A model generated the notes under the pieces. That model was given only the letters and a program-made list of their open reading frames with translations. It was not told where the DNA came from and searched no databases. DNA of 22,040 nt from Chloroflexota bacterium (GTDB lineage: Bacteria > Chloroflexota > Dehalococcoidia > DSTF01 > JACRBR01). The stretch covers positions 1 through 22,040 of the forward strand of contig JACRBR010000028.1 of NCBI GenBank assembly GCA_016213125.1, written 5' to 3'. This document shows positions 1 to 8,218 of this stretch, one piece after another. The position numbers were made by a program, and so were the translations under genes. Each line of letters opens with the position of its first letter. Within the stretch, counting starts at the first letter, position 1.

Positions 1-245
1 GCATCGTCCCGCACATCGCCCTCGAAAATCAGGCACTCCGAGCCGGCGTCGCGGCAGAGCTGCTGAAGCTCCCGCAGTTCATCCCCGGTGCCAAGCCCGT
101 AGCCCGGGTACGCGAGCGGCTTCGCCACGTCGAATGCCGCGATGCGCGCGCCCGCTCGCGCGAGCGCCAGCGCCGCCGCGCGGCCCTGTCCGTGGGCGGC
201 GCCCGTGATGAAGGCGACCTTCGACGCGAATTCCCGCTCTCCCAT
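1..245 (-). CDS. SDR-family oxidoreductase, N-terminal part (cut by window edge)
   Basis: NAD(P)-dependent short-chain dehydrogenase; about 81 N-terminal residues are present and the catalytic half lies outside the window. The Rossmann fold opens with VAFITGAAHGQG, the TGxxxGxG nucleotide-binding motif at residues 14-21. An Asp near residue 39 after the second strand favours NAD(H). The inserted PLAYPGYGLGTGDEL segment and the EGDVRD motif resemble the SDR subgroup annotated as mycofactocin-dependent, but that subgroup call comes from remembered pattern only. The ATG at 245-243 shares one base with the TGA of the upstream decarboxylase-like gene, so the two are probably translationally coupled. 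Substrate unknown. Confidence 0.85.
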   Translation of the reverse strand, partial: MGEREFASKVAFITGAAHGQGRAAALALARAGARIAAFDVAKPLAYPGYGLGTGDELRELQQLCRDAGSECLIFEGDVRDD

Positions 246-796
246 CAGCCCTCTCCGGTGCCGCTTGCCACGCTATCCTTGCGGTACTCCGTAAGGTACT
301 CGTCGAGATCGACCTCGAGCGCGTTGTTGACGATGTTGGTCGCCACCATAAGCGCCCCGAACGCCGTGAGCGCCACGATCTGCTCCTCGTCGAAGAACAT
401 GGCCAGCCGCTCGTACACCGCGTCCGGCACGCGCGCGAACGGTTTCGCGAGCTGCTGGCCGTACTCGACGACGGCCGCCTCCCGGTCATTGAGCGTGAAG
501 TCGTCCGGATTCTCGCCCGCGTCGATGAGGATCCGGCGAAAGAACGTCGAGCAGATCAGGCAGTCGTTCTCCGACGAGATGGCGTGCGCGAACAGGTTCG
601 TCAGGCGCTCGCCCAGGAAGGGCGCCACGGTGTCCCGCAGCGGATACCACTCCATGAGCGCGTGGAACGCAGGCATCGAACGGAGCAGCGTGCGCTTCAT
701 GTTCGTGATGCGCCCGTGCTCGCCGACCACCCGGTCGTACGCCGCGCGGACCTCCGGAGTGGCTGTCGTGTGTTCGACGGGACGGATACGCGCCAT
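245..796 (-). CDS. Carboxymuconolactone decarboxylase / AhpD-like protein
   Basis: A 183-residue all-helical protein of the CMD/AhpD superfamily. The family core is the helix around SSENDCLICSTFF, with a CxxC pair at C79 and C82. AhpD-type peroxidases usually have a His a few residues after the second Cys; here that stretch is STFFRR, so peroxidase activity is doubtful and another oxidoreductase or decarboxylase-like role is possible. The start MARIRPVEH is chosen because AGGAGG lies just upstream; a longer reading frame has no comparable site. It is the first gene of a pair with the following SDR gene (TGATG overlap), and 153 bases separate it from nosY, so it probably does not belong to the nos operon functionally. 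Confidence 0.8.
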   Translation of the reverse strand: MARIRPVEHTTATPEVRAAYDRVVGEHGRITNMKRTLLRSMPAFHALMEWYPLRDTVAPFLGERLTNLFAHAISSENDCLICSTFFRRILIDAGENPDDFTLNDREAAVVEYGQQLAKPFARVPDAVYERLAMFFDEEQIVALTAFGALMVATNIVNNALEVDLDEYLTEYRKDSVASGTGEG

Positions 797-949
797 GCGC
801 CTGCCTCCTGGGCGTGTGCAGCTTACCCCGCGCAGCGTCACTCAAGAACCATGCCCCGCGGGCGTACGCGGATCGTGTGCGAGCAGGACACGGACTTCCC
901 TTGGGCCACCGGCGGCCAATCAGCGCGCCGCGCCGCCGTAAGGGTCAGA

Positions 950-1774
950 TCAGGCCTCCCGCGACTCGAAGAGCCAGGACGCGATGGTAACCGGCAGCGC
1001 CATCCACATCAGCAGCGCCGCGCTGAGGATGACGGTGGCATTCGCGCGGCCGACACGCTCCATCAGGTACGACCCGAACGGGCCGAGGATCTGCAGGTCG
1101 GGCTCGAGCTGGATGATAGCCAGCACCCGCACGATCTCGATCGGGTTCAGCAACAGCGCGGCCAGCAGCCCGCCGCCGTGCATCGACGTGGCGGAGACCA
1201 TACCGATCAGGATGAGGTCGAACGCGAAGGCCACGACAAACCACACAAGCATCGCAAGGCCGAGTGCCTGAGCGCGCGTCTTCGAGACGGCCGACAGCGC
1301 GAGCCCGATGCCCGTCATCACGACGATAAGCGCGATCACGAGCGCGAGGAACAGCACGTACGTGCCGACGTCCATGGCGGATGTCTGGAGCGCGATGACG
1401 ACCCCCGCGACCCCGAACCCGAGCGTCGTGGCGAGCGCAATCGAGGCCGCGAGGCCGAGGTACTTCCCCGCGAGCACCTCCCAGCGATCGAGCGGTTGCG
1501 ACAGCAGGTAGGTGAGCGTCCCGCGCTCGCGGTCGCCCGCGATGGCGCCGGAGCCGAGGGTGAGCGCGGCCAGCGGCGCGAGCAGCAGGCAAAGGTTCAG
1601 CAAACTCGCCGTCGTCCGGCTAAAGTTCTCGAAGCCGACGCTGCCGAGGTTTCTCTGACCCAGGTAGGAGAGGCCGAGCGCCAGTAGCGTGAAGAGCACG
1701 GCATACGCGATGAGCCAGGTGCTGCTCACGGCGTCGCGGATCTCCTTCCGGGCGATGGTCATGACGGCGTTCAT
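950..1774 (-). CDS. nosY: NosY-like ABC transporter permease
   Basis: A 274-residue membrane permease of the ABC-2/NosY type. It opens with MNAVMTIARKEIRDAV, a typical NosY start (cytoplasmic helix followed by the first membrane span). It has about six hydrophobic segments and the internal GDRERGTLTYLLSQPL motif characteristic of NosY and related ABC-2 permeases. With NosF and NosD it forms the NosDFY complex, which is needed to assemble the CuZ centre of nitrous oxide reductase. Its ATG overlaps the stop of nosF (ATGA, 1774-1771), indicating coupled translation. It is the last gene of the nosZ-D-F-Y run. Confidence 0.93.
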   Translation of the reverse strand: MNAVMTIARKEIRDAVSSTWLIAYAVLFTLLALGLSYLGQRNLGSVGFENFSRTTASLLNLCLLLAPLAALTLGSGAIAGDRERGTLTYLLSQPLDRWEVLAGKYLGLAASIALATTLGFGVAGVVIALQTSAMDVGTYVLFLALVIALIVVMTGIGLALSAVSKTRAQALGLAMLVWFVVAFAFDLILIGMVSATSMHGGGLLAALLLNPIEIVRVLAIIQLEPDLQILGPFGSYLMERVGRANATVILSAALLMWMALPVTIASWLFESREA

Positions 1775-2613
1775 GCGCGCTCCTCCCGCGCGGCCGGATC
1801 GGGTTCGGATGCGGCCAGCAGCATCTCTTCCCAGGGCAGCGCGGCGGGCGTCACGCGCTCGGCGGGGATGCCGGCCACGAGCAGCGCGCTCATGAAGTCG
1901 CCGGGCGAGTTTCCGTTGAGGTTGACCACGAATCGATTGCCTCGCACCCGGGCGGACAGCTCGCCCACCGACCCGGCGAAGGCGAGCCGGCCACGGTCGA
2001 GGACCAGCACCTGGTCGGCGAGATGTTCGAGGCTGTCGAGGACGTGCGTGGACAGGATAATCGTCTTGCCCTCGCCTCGAAGCCGGCCAATCATCTCGTG
2101 GAGGTCGCGGCGGCTGTGGGAATCCAGGCTGGAGGCTGGCTCGTCCAGAAGCAGGACCGGCGGATCGGAAAGGGCGGCCGCGGCCAGAGCCAGGCGCTGG
2201 CGCATGCCCCCCGAGAGCTCGCCGACCTTCATCGCTGATTGTGCGCTGAGATTCGCTGTCTCCAGGGCCCAGCCAACGCGCTCCTTCCCGACGCGCCGCA
2301 GCTCGGCGATGAAGGAGAGCGCCGCGGCGCACGTGTCCTGCTCGCCGAAGGCCGGGATCTGGGGGACGTACCCGATGTTCCTGCGCGCGTCCTTGCCGCG
2401 GGTGCGCGTGGGGACGCCCTCGACCTCGACCGCGCCCTCGAATGGGACGACGCCGAGCAGGCACTTGAGGGTGGTGGTCTTGCCGGCGCCGTTTCCCCCG
2501 AGCAGTGCCACGCAGCTGCCGTGACGCACGTCGAACGTGATGTCATCGAGCACGCGTACGGAACCATAGCTCTTGCCGAGATGTTGGACGCTGACCGCGA
2601 ACCGGGACTCCAT
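1771..2613 (-). CDS. nosF: NosF-like ABC transporter ATP-binding protein
   Basis: A 280-residue cytoplasmic ATPase of the NosDFY complex. It shows Walker A GGNGAGKTT (residues 39-47), the signature LSGGMRQRL (133-141), Walker B VLLLDEP (153-159) and the switch His in ILSTHVL (H190). The C-terminal tail of about 60 residues after the nucleotide-binding domain is common in ABC-2-type ATPases. Two in-frame ATGs lie close together. The second, at 2613, is preferred because AAGGAG stands about nine bases upstream, against about three for the one at 2619. The gene follows nosD by 13 bases and overlaps nosY by four, so it is clearly part of one transcript. Confidence 0.93.
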   Translation of the reverse strand: MESRFAVSVQHLGKSYGSVRVLDDITFDVRHGSCVALLGGNGAGKTTTLKCLLGVVPFEGAVEVEGVPTRTRGKDARRNIGYVPQIPAFGEQDTCAAALSFIAELRRVGKERVGWALETANLSAQSAMKVGELSGGMRQRLALAAAALSDPPVLLLDEPASSLDSHSRRDLHEMIGRLRGEGKTIILSTHVLDSLEHLADQVLVLDRGRLAFAGSVGELSARVRGNRFVVNLNGNSPGDFMSALLVAGIPAERVTPAALPWEEMLLAASEPDPAAREERA

Positions 2614-2626
2614 GTGCATTCGCTCC

Positions 2627-4810
2627 TTATGCGGCAAGCCCACCTCGGGCATGGCGGCGGCCAACGCGGCCGGGAATCAGCGCCCCGTCGCGGAAGCCAC
2701 CCAGGGCGATGATGAGCGCGGCCGCGAATCCGGCGAGCAGTGCGCTGGCGATCAGCAGGGGGACGTTCCGCCCACTGCCGCCGGGTAACGTCAGTCCGGT
2801 GGGCGGCTCCTGCAGCGGGTAGCCGTCTTCGATGACGGCGTTGTAGCGGTACACCGGGAACATGTCGGCCGCCAGGTCGATGGCCTCCTGCGCGGGTGTG
2901 AACTGAAACAGCCGCAGCGTTTCGTCCTCGCCGAGCCTGCCGGCAAAGGCCGGACGCGGGCGATAGGGCTGGTCGCCGACGCCGTCGCCGGCCTGGTCGT
3001 AACCGCGGTAGTCGCTCCAGTAGTTGCCGCGACCGTTGCTCGACCAGACCGCGCCAGCCGGGAGTCGGGGCTGTTGGCCTCCCGATTCGACGGCGCCGCC
3101 GGCCTCACCGGTGGTGTGGTCGGACATGGCGCGTCGCGTAAGCTCGCCACCGATCGCCTGTACCTGGATGCCGTTGTCGATGACCGAGTTCTCTACGAAA
3201 GTGATGGGCGCATTCGACGTCAGGCCGATGCCGACGTCGTTCAACGCAAGGAGATTGTTCCTGAACACGGCGGTAGCGCCGGCGGCCTGTGGCGTGTCTT
3301 CGATGAACAGGCCGTACTTGTTGCGCACCAAGCGATTGTCCTCGACGAAGATGTTGTCGGTCTCTTTCAGCAGCATGCCGGCGCCCGTCGCGCCCGCGCG
3401 GTTGTTGGAGAACTCATTGCCCTTGACGACGAGATCACGAGAGAACATGAGCACGGCGCCGGACAGGTTGTCTGTGAAGGCGTTGTGGACCATCTTGTTG
3501 TTGTGGGCGTACATGAAGTGCAGCGCGTAGCGGCTGTCCGACACGCGGTTTTCGCCGATGACGTTGTTCGGCGAGAATTCCAGGTGGATGCCATCGGCGG
3601 CGTTGCGGATGTCGTTGTCGTAGACCGTGGACCTCGAGACTTCCCAGAGGTAGACGGCATGCCCTCGCCGCTCGATCGCGGTGTCAGCACCGGTGTCGAT
3701 GTCGTTGGCCTCGATCAGGCTCTGCTCACTACCCGTGATGTGGATACCGGCGTGCGCCTGCCGGACGCGATTACCTGAGATCGTGACCCGGTCCGCGTCG
3801 CGCACCTTGATGGCCGCGGGCTCCTGCGAGATGTTGCGGCCGCCATTTTGGACAACAAACCCCGAAAGGACGGCGTCATCGGCGGTGATGGTCACGACAT
3901 CGCCCTGACCATCACCGTCGATGACGGGCCACTCCCGGCCTATCAGCGAGACGGGTTTATCGATCACAATCCGCTCGTGGTAGGCGCCGCCCGAGACGAC
4001 GATGATGTCCTCGGGCCGGGCGGCGTCGATACGCTGCTGCAGCGTGAGCGAGGATCCTCCCGTGTCCTGCGCGGACGCGCGTGCCTGGACGAGCAGCGGA
4101 AGACCCGCGAGCGCGAGCAGCAGGATGACTTTCAGCGCTGTGGCGCGTCCTTGCCCATGGGACGGGACGGTGCCGCGGGCACCCTGCGCTGAGGCCTGCT
4201 TCCGTACGCGCAGGCGGCTGGCGAGCCGCCCCAGCAGCGGGCCGGCCGTGATCACGAGTGCCGCGCCAAGCATGAGATAGAAGCCGGGCTCGAACTGTGT
4301 CTCTGAGTGGAAGTTCCAGACCTTGGTGGAACCGAACACCTTTGGAGTGAAGGATCCCGTGTTCAGTGCGGCGTGCGGGTCCATCGTGTGGCCGTAGCGA
4401 TAGAGCCAGAACTGGAGGTCCGCAATGAAGAAGAGCGGCATCACCCAGAATCCCGCAATGAGCAACAGGCGCAACCAGCGGCGCTGCCAGGCGACGAACG
4501 AGCCGAGCACCGTCCCCGCGATGAGCGCCGCGATGCCCGGCACGAACAGCTTCATCTCTGTGACTTCCTTGATGGGCTTCATCCCGATGTAGTGGTTTAG
4601 CCCGTTGATCTCACGCAGGTCGTCATAGTAGCTGTTGGGGTCTTCGGCGAATTTGTAGCCGTACGCCTTCATCACGAGCCCCGCGGGATACTGGGGCGCG
4701 ACGAGTTCCATCCGCCACAACGGGAGAAAGACCGCGCCCGCCAGCATGGCGCACGCAAGGAGTGCGGAAGTGATCCACGGTATGTCGGGCCTGGCGAAAA
4801 GCTTGCTCAT
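2627..4810 (-). CDS. nosD: NosD copper-maturation protein fused to an N-terminal membrane module
   Basis: 727 residues, much longer than ordinary NosD (about 400-450). Residues 1-195 form a membrane module with hydrophobic spans near 12-31, 87-107, 113-132 and 176-193 and conserved-looking stretches ELVAPQYPAGL and INGLNHYIGM. I associate this kind of protein with nos loci of clade II organisms but cannot name it with certainty. Residues 226-248 look like a signal peptide (KVILLLALAGLPLL, then ARASA) now sitting inside the chain. Residues 250-665 are NosD: a right-handed parallel beta-helix with repeated NxI/NxV turns and the C-terminal GNYWSDYRGYDQAGDGVGD motif. A final membrane span lies near 683-704. 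The start at 4810 has GGAG seven bases upstream. It follows nosZ by 61 bases. Confidence 0.9.
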   Translation of the reverse strand: MSKLFARPDIPWITSALLACAMLAGAVFLPLWRMELVAPQYPAGLVMKAYGYKFAEDPNSYYDDLREINGLNHYIGMKPIKEVTEMKLFVPGIAALIAGTVLGSFVAWQRRWLRLLLIAGFWVMPLFFIADLQFWLYRYGHTMDPHAALNTGSFTPKVFGSTKVWNFHSETQFEPGFYLMLGAALVITAGPLLGRLASRLRVRKQASAQGARGTVPSHGQGRATALKVILLLALAGLPLLVQARASAQDTGGSSLTLQQRIDAARPEDIIVVSGGAYHERIVIDKPVSLIGREWPVIDGDGQGDVVTITADDAVLSGFVVQNGGRNISQEPAAIKVRDADRVTISGNRVRQAHAGIHITGSEQSLIEANDIDTGADTAIERRGHAVYLWEVSRSTVYDNDIRNAADGIHLEFSPNNVIGENRVSDSRYALHFMYAHNNKMVHNAFTDNLSGAVLMFSRDLVVKGNEFSNNRAGATGAGMLLKETDNIFVEDNRLVRNKYGLFIEDTPQAAGATAVFRNNLLALNDVGIGLTSNAPITFVENSVIDNGIQVQAIGGELTRRAMSDHTTGEAGGAVESGGQQPRLPAGAVWSSNGRGNYWSDYRGYDQAGDGVGDQPYRPRPAFAGRLGEDETLRLFQFTPAQEAIDLAADMFPVYRYNAVIEDGYPLQEPPTGLTLPGGSGRNVPLLIASALLAGFAAALIIALGGFRDGALIPGRVGRRHARGGLAA

Positions 4811-4829
4811 GGGTCTGCTCCAAGAGGAC

Positions 4830-4856
4830 GGGGGCGAGAGCAGTGCCCTCGCCCCC
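4830..4856 (-). promoter_or_regulatory. Intercistronic hairpin between nosZ and nosD
   Basis: A perfect nine-base inverted repeat (GGGGGCGAG at 4830-4838, CTCGCCCCC at 4848-4856) around a nine-base loop lies in the 61-base gap after the nosZ stop and before the nosD ribosome site. No T-run follows it in the transcribed direction. It is better read as an mRNA-stabilising or attenuating hairpin that could leave nosZ message in excess of nosDFY than as a full terminator. The role is inferred. Confidence 0.5.
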
Positions 4857-4871
4857 ACATTCTTCCGGTGT

Positions 4872-6911
4872 TCAGGGCGCAGCCACGGCTGACCCTGCCG
4901 GCTCCACCAGGAGCCAGCCGGCCATCTCCAGGTGCAGCGCGGAACAGAACTCCGTGCAGTAGAAGTTGTACGCGCCCGCCTTACTGGCGATGAAGTCGAA
5001 GTTCGTGGTTTCGCCCGGCTCCAGGCTGGCCTGCACGTTGTACTGCGAGATAGCGAAGCCGTGCGTGGCGTCCTTGGTTTGCTCGATGTTGGTGACGTGA
5101 AGGATCACCCGATCGCCCTCCTTCACACGCAGGATGTCCGGTGTGAAGTGGCTGCGCTGGGCTGACATCCACACCTCGACCGTGTTGCCGTTTCGTTCGA
5201 CCTTCTCCTCGCCGGCAACGATAGCGTTGGTGCTCGTCGTCATCGTGGTGGGATCCGTGCCGGCCGGGTAGATGTCGAGGGCCTTCAGTTTGTCGGCCTT
5301 GATGATCTGCGTGTAGTGGGGCTCGCCGACGCCGATCGGCATGTCGGCGATCATCTCCATCTTCTCCGTGCCGCCGCCCTTGAGGTCGATCAGCTGGAAA
5401 TTCTGCGGGTGCAAAGGACCGACGGTGAGGAAGCGGTCGATGGACCACTTGTTCAGAGCGACGAGGTACTTGTCGTCCGGGGTGACAGTGTCGCCTTCGG
5501 TGATGGCCAGGTGGCCGATGTTGTAGTGCACCGGGATCTTGTCGACCAGCGTGAACGGCGCCTCGCCCGTCTTTACGACATCGTCGCCCAGCGTGAACTT
5601 GGCGACGGCGCTCTCCAGGAACAGGCTGGTGTAGCCATGGCCCTGGCTGTCGAACTGCGTGTGCAGCGGACCGGCGCCGACTTCCACTTGGCCCGCGACG
5701 ACTGAGTCGAACTTCAGGATCGGGATGCCAAACGCGTCCTGGCCTTCGAAGTCCTTCGCGTCAGCCGCGGCCTTGATCTTGTTGAAGTCGTAGACCGTCA
5801 CATGCGGGTCCAGCTTGCCACCCACCACCATGTAGCGGCCGGAAGGATCGACGTCGATGCCGTGCGGGCTCTTCGGCTCCGGGATGAGGTAGAAGATGCC
5901 CTCGGCGGCGGCCGTTTCAAGGCTGATGACGTTGATGCCGTTGATCTTCTCCGCCTTGCCGGCCTTCACGACCTCTTCGGCCTTCTTCCAGTTGATGGCG
6001 TGCAGGTAGTCGAAGTTATTGCGGGAAGCGCCCGCTTCGAGCGAGTTGCCGCCTTCCGAGATACCGCCGGTCGCCATTTCCGTGTTGAAGGAGCCGATGA
6101 AGCCCCAGCCTTCGCTGACCTTCTTCCCGGAGTCCGCGAGATCTTGCGTGTACGGCGGCAGCTCCACTTCGAAGCTTTCGTCGAGGTTGATACGCCCGGT
6201 GGCCTGGTCGATCTTCAGCCAGGCCGAGGCGCCGCGGTACTTCTGCTGGTACTCGGTCAGGTCCGCGTAGGAGCCGGCAGGCCAGGGCTCCGGGAACTTT
6301 GAGGATACGTGCACGTACTCTGAGTTCGGTGTGACGAACATGCCGCCGTGAGAGGTCTGGATGTTCGGCACGGCCACCAGTTGCTTGGTGCGGAAGTCGC
6401 GCAGGTCGATCATGCCCACGCGGCCATTGGCGCGATCGTTGATGTAGAGATAGCGTCCGTCGTACTCGCCGCCGGTCTCGCTGAGGGCGGGATGGTGCGT
6501 ATCGCCCCAGGTGAGGTCGGTATCCGCCGGGATGGTGGGATTGCCCTCCGCCAGTGTTTGTTCGCCCCAGTCGGCACCGTAGCCATAGCCCTGCCAGGGC
6601 TCCGGGCTGAAGACTGCGATGACCTTCAGGATGCGCATCGAAGGCATCCCGATGACGAGCACCTGGCCCGAGTGGCCGCCTGATGCGAACATCACGTACT
6701 CGTCGTGGCTCCCGGGAGGCACGAACTGTTGAAGCGCATGCTTCATATCTTCCGGCGTCAGCCCGCGTTCCTGGGCTATCGCGTCCAGGTCGGCATTGCC
6801 GCTGGAGGCCCCTTTCTTGTCGTTGTCGCTGCAGGCTGCGCTTGCGGTGAGCGCCAAGAGAACCATCCCTGCGAACGCCGCCACGAACGCTGTTTTCGCC
6901 CTGAGCTTCAT
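4872..6911 (-). CDS. nosZ: Sec-type (clade II) nitrous oxide reductase, predicted lipoprotein
   Basis: A 679-residue enzyme reducing N2O to N2 outside the cytoplasmic membrane. The N-terminus is a Sec/lipoprotein signal (hydrophobic core, then LTASAAC with C27) and has no Tat twin-arginine motif, which marks clade II. The seven CuZ histidines are all visible: DTHHP (H139, H140), TSHGG (H188), SPHG (H350), PLHTQ (H417), NIGHLA (H467) and EPHYT (H532). The C-terminal cupredoxin domain carries the CuA ligands H617 (DATHGF), C652 and C656 (CTEFC), H660 and M663 (LHLEM). GGGGAGG stands five bases before the ATG. It is first in the nosZDFY operon. No frameshift is seen, so it should be functional. 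Confidence 0.97.
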   Translation of the reverse strand: MKLRAKTAFVAAFAGMVLLALTASAACSDNDKKGASSGNADLDAIAQERGLTPEDMKHALQQFVPPGSHDEYVMFASGGHSGQVLVIGMPSMRILKVIAVFSPEPWQGYGYGADWGEQTLAEGNPTIPADTDLTWGDTHHPALSETGGEYDGRYLYINDRANGRVGMIDLRDFRTKQLVAVPNIQTSHGGMFVTPNSEYVHVSSKFPEPWPAGSYADLTEYQQKYRGASAWLKIDQATGRINLDESFEVELPPYTQDLADSGKKVSEGWGFIGSFNTEMATGGISEGGNSLEAGASRNNFDYLHAINWKKAEEVVKAGKAEKINGINVISLETAAAEGIFYLIPEPKSPHGIDVDPSGRYMVVGGKLDPHVTVYDFNKIKAAADAKDFEGQDAFGIPILKFDSVVAGQVEVGAGPLHTQFDSQGHGYTSLFLESAVAKFTLGDDVVKTGEAPFTLVDKIPVHYNIGHLAITEGDTVTPDDKYLVALNKWSIDRFLTVGPLHPQNFQLIDLKGGGTEKMEMIADMPIGVGEPHYTQIIKADKLKALDIYPAGTDPTTMTTSTNAIVAGEEKVERNGNTVEVWMSAQRSHFTPDILRVKEGDRVILHVTNIEQTKDATHGFAISQYNVQASLEPGETTNFDFIASKAGAYNFYCTEFCSALHLEMAGWLLVEPAGSAVAAP

Positions 6912-7177
6912 GGATTCCTCCCCTGAAAGGCTTGATGCATTACTTGCTGCACATATCGTCCCGACTAACGTCCGTGCCTTAAAGGGCCGGTAGGCATGGA
7001 TTGTGAGGAATTTCGCAAGCAGGGGGCGGGCCGTATGGCCCTCCCGCCTCGCCCGCGCGGATTCAGGGGCCCTCTGGCCTGGTACCCCTGGACATCCGGC
7101 ACGGGTGCCAGCCCGGGGATGCGGCTACCTTGTCAGCCATACCGAAGTTAAGACACAAAGAACTGGAGGAGGAACGC
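6912..7177. promoter_or_regulatory. Divergent control region between nosZ and a cupredoxin gene
   Basis: This 266-base spacer separates the divergent starts of nosZ (minus) and the cupredoxin lipoprotein (plus), so it must hold both promoters. Visible elements are an AT-richer stretch around 6930-7015 on the nosZ side and a small perfect inverted repeat GGCAC-GG-GTGCC at 7098-7109 on the cupredoxin side. I find no convincing FNR/CRP-type box (TTGAT-N4-ATCAA) and assign no -35/-10 elements. Confidence 0.5.
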
Positions 7178-7648
7178 GTGCGACACACAAGTTTCAAAGG
7201 AGCGCTGGTCGCGATGCTCGTAGCGGCCGCCGTTGGGCTGTCGGCCGCTGCGTGCGGCGGCGGGAGTGACGACGGAAACGGCGGCGAGCCCACGAAGGCC
7301 CCCGCTGCGACCTCGGCCGCAACGTCCGCATCCGGTACGGAGCCGGCATCAAACGGAGGAGCGGCCAGCACGATCGACCTGGTGGCGAAGAACACGTTAT
7401 GGGACAAAACGGAACTGGAGGCGAAGGCGGGGAAGGTGACGTTCAACGTCGACAACCAGGATGCCGGCCTTGTGCACAACCTCCACATCTACAAGGGGAA
7501 GGATGCGGACGGCACTGACCTGGGGGCGACCGAGCTGGAGGCTGGCCCTGTGAAGCAGAAGCTCGAGTTGGAGCTGGAGGCGGGTGAACACTTCTTCACC
7601 TGTGACGCCCACCCGGCAACGATGTCAGGAAAGCTCGAAGTCGAGTAG
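7178..7648 (+). CDS. Cupredoxin-domain lipoprotein
   Basis: A 156-residue exported blue-copper-type protein. The GTG start is preferred over an upstream ATG at 7130 because GGAGGAGG lies five bases before it and the protein then opens directly with a lipoprotein signal (lipobox LSAAAC, C26). A Gly/Ser/Thr/Ala-rich linker to about residue 60 precedes a plastocyanin-like domain. Candidate type-1 copper ligands are H100 (LVHNLHIY), then C142, H145 and M149 in TCDAHPATM. It is divergent from nosZ. Its position suggests electron donation to the NosZ CuA site or copper carriage, but this is inferred from context only. Confidence 0.85.
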   Translation: MRHTSFKGALVAMLVAAAVGLSAAACGGGSDDGNGGEPTKAPAATSAATSASGTEPASNGGAASTIDLVAKNTLWDKTELEAKAGKVTFNVDNQDAGLVHNLHIYKGKDADGTDLGATELEAGPVKQKLELELEAGEHFFTCDAHPATMSGKLEVE

Positions 7649-7680
7649 CGGCCAGAGCAGCCCCAGAGTGAGAAGAGTGA

Positions 7681-7707
7681 GGACCGCCCGCCGGGGCGGT
7701 CCTTCTC
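7681..7707. terminator. Rho-independent-type terminator between convergent genes
   Basis: A perfect nine-base stem GGACCGCCC / GGGCGGTCC (7681-7689 and 7694-7702) with a four-base loop is followed on the plus strand by TTCTC. It lies 32 bases after the cupredoxin stop and just before the stop of the convergent minus-strand gene, so it can serve both directions. Confidence 0.75.
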
Positions 7708-7719
7708 GCTACGCGCTCG

Positions 7720-8040
7720 CTACTGCGGCGTTGGCGTCTCGATGTCGGAGTGCTCACGCGCCCGCATCATCGTGCCGTTCGGCATCACGTGCCATGACCG
7801 GCTGACTTCCATCATCGCCTGCGTCATGTCGTCCGCCGTGCAGCCGGCGGGCATCTCGGGCGAGACCTGGTCGGCGCTATTCCGATCGGCTTGCGCGATG
7901 GCCTTCTGCATCGTCGCAACGAGCGCGTCATGGTCGCACGTCGTCGTAGCCGGGTCACCCGACCGGCTCCACGACACCGCCAGCACCACCGCCGCGCCCG
8001 CGATCAACACACCACCAACCGCCGGGACAACCCAACGCAT
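7720..8040 (-). CDS. Small membrane-anchored protein of unknown function
   Basis: A 106-residue protein starting MRWVVPAVGG. One N-terminal membrane span (about residues 4-23) is followed by an external domain with two cysteines (C35 in TTCDHD and C67 in AGCTAD) that could form a disulfide, and a Met-rich stretch (TQAMMEV, NGTMMRA). The ATG at 8040 is preferred over an adjacent TTG because TGGAGG stands seven bases upstream. I recognise no family. Two cysteines plus several Met and His residues in a copper-rich neighbourhood make metal binding conceivable but unproven. It stands alone, with 178 bases to the redoxin stop upstream. Confidence 0.7.
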   Translation of the reverse strand: MRWVVPAVGGVLIAGAAVVLAVSWSRSGDPATTTCDHDALVATMQKAIAQADRNSADQVSPEMPAGCTADDMTQAMMEVSRSWHVMPNGTMMRAREHSDIETPTPQ

Positions 8041-8218
8041 CAACGAGCCTCCAGGTAGAGGGTGGCAGGTCTCCGAGTGAGATTCCAGCGGCTGATTCGG
8101 TCCCGCGCGTCATCGCCGAGGACCGCGGCCTTGGTGGTCGCGTCGCTCGGCTAACAAACGCCCGCGATTCCACGGGCCGTCCCTTTGGTCGCTCCCGCCC
8201 GTCCCAGTCAGGCCGCCT

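Noticed and set aside
584..1687. Long plus-strand frame across the decarboxylase and nosY genes
   Set aside because: Composition is Arg/Gln/Asp/His-rich low complexity, typical of antisense frames in high-GC DNA, and real genes with clear domains lie opposite.
6928..6950. Possible FNR-type box TTGATGCATTACTTG upstream of nosZ
   Set aside because: Only the left half matches TTGAT; the right half is not ATCAA and the spacing is wrong.
8172..8202. ACGGGC/GCCCGT pairing after the redoxin gene as a terminator
   Set aside because: Six-base stem with a 19-base loop and no T-run; too weak to annotate.
8041..8218. Possible T-box or other structured leader in the gap before the small anchored protein
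   Set aside because: GGACCGCGG-like and CGGTCC/GGACCG pieces are present, but the T-box core order and specifier are not recognisable and the downstream gene is not amino-acid related.
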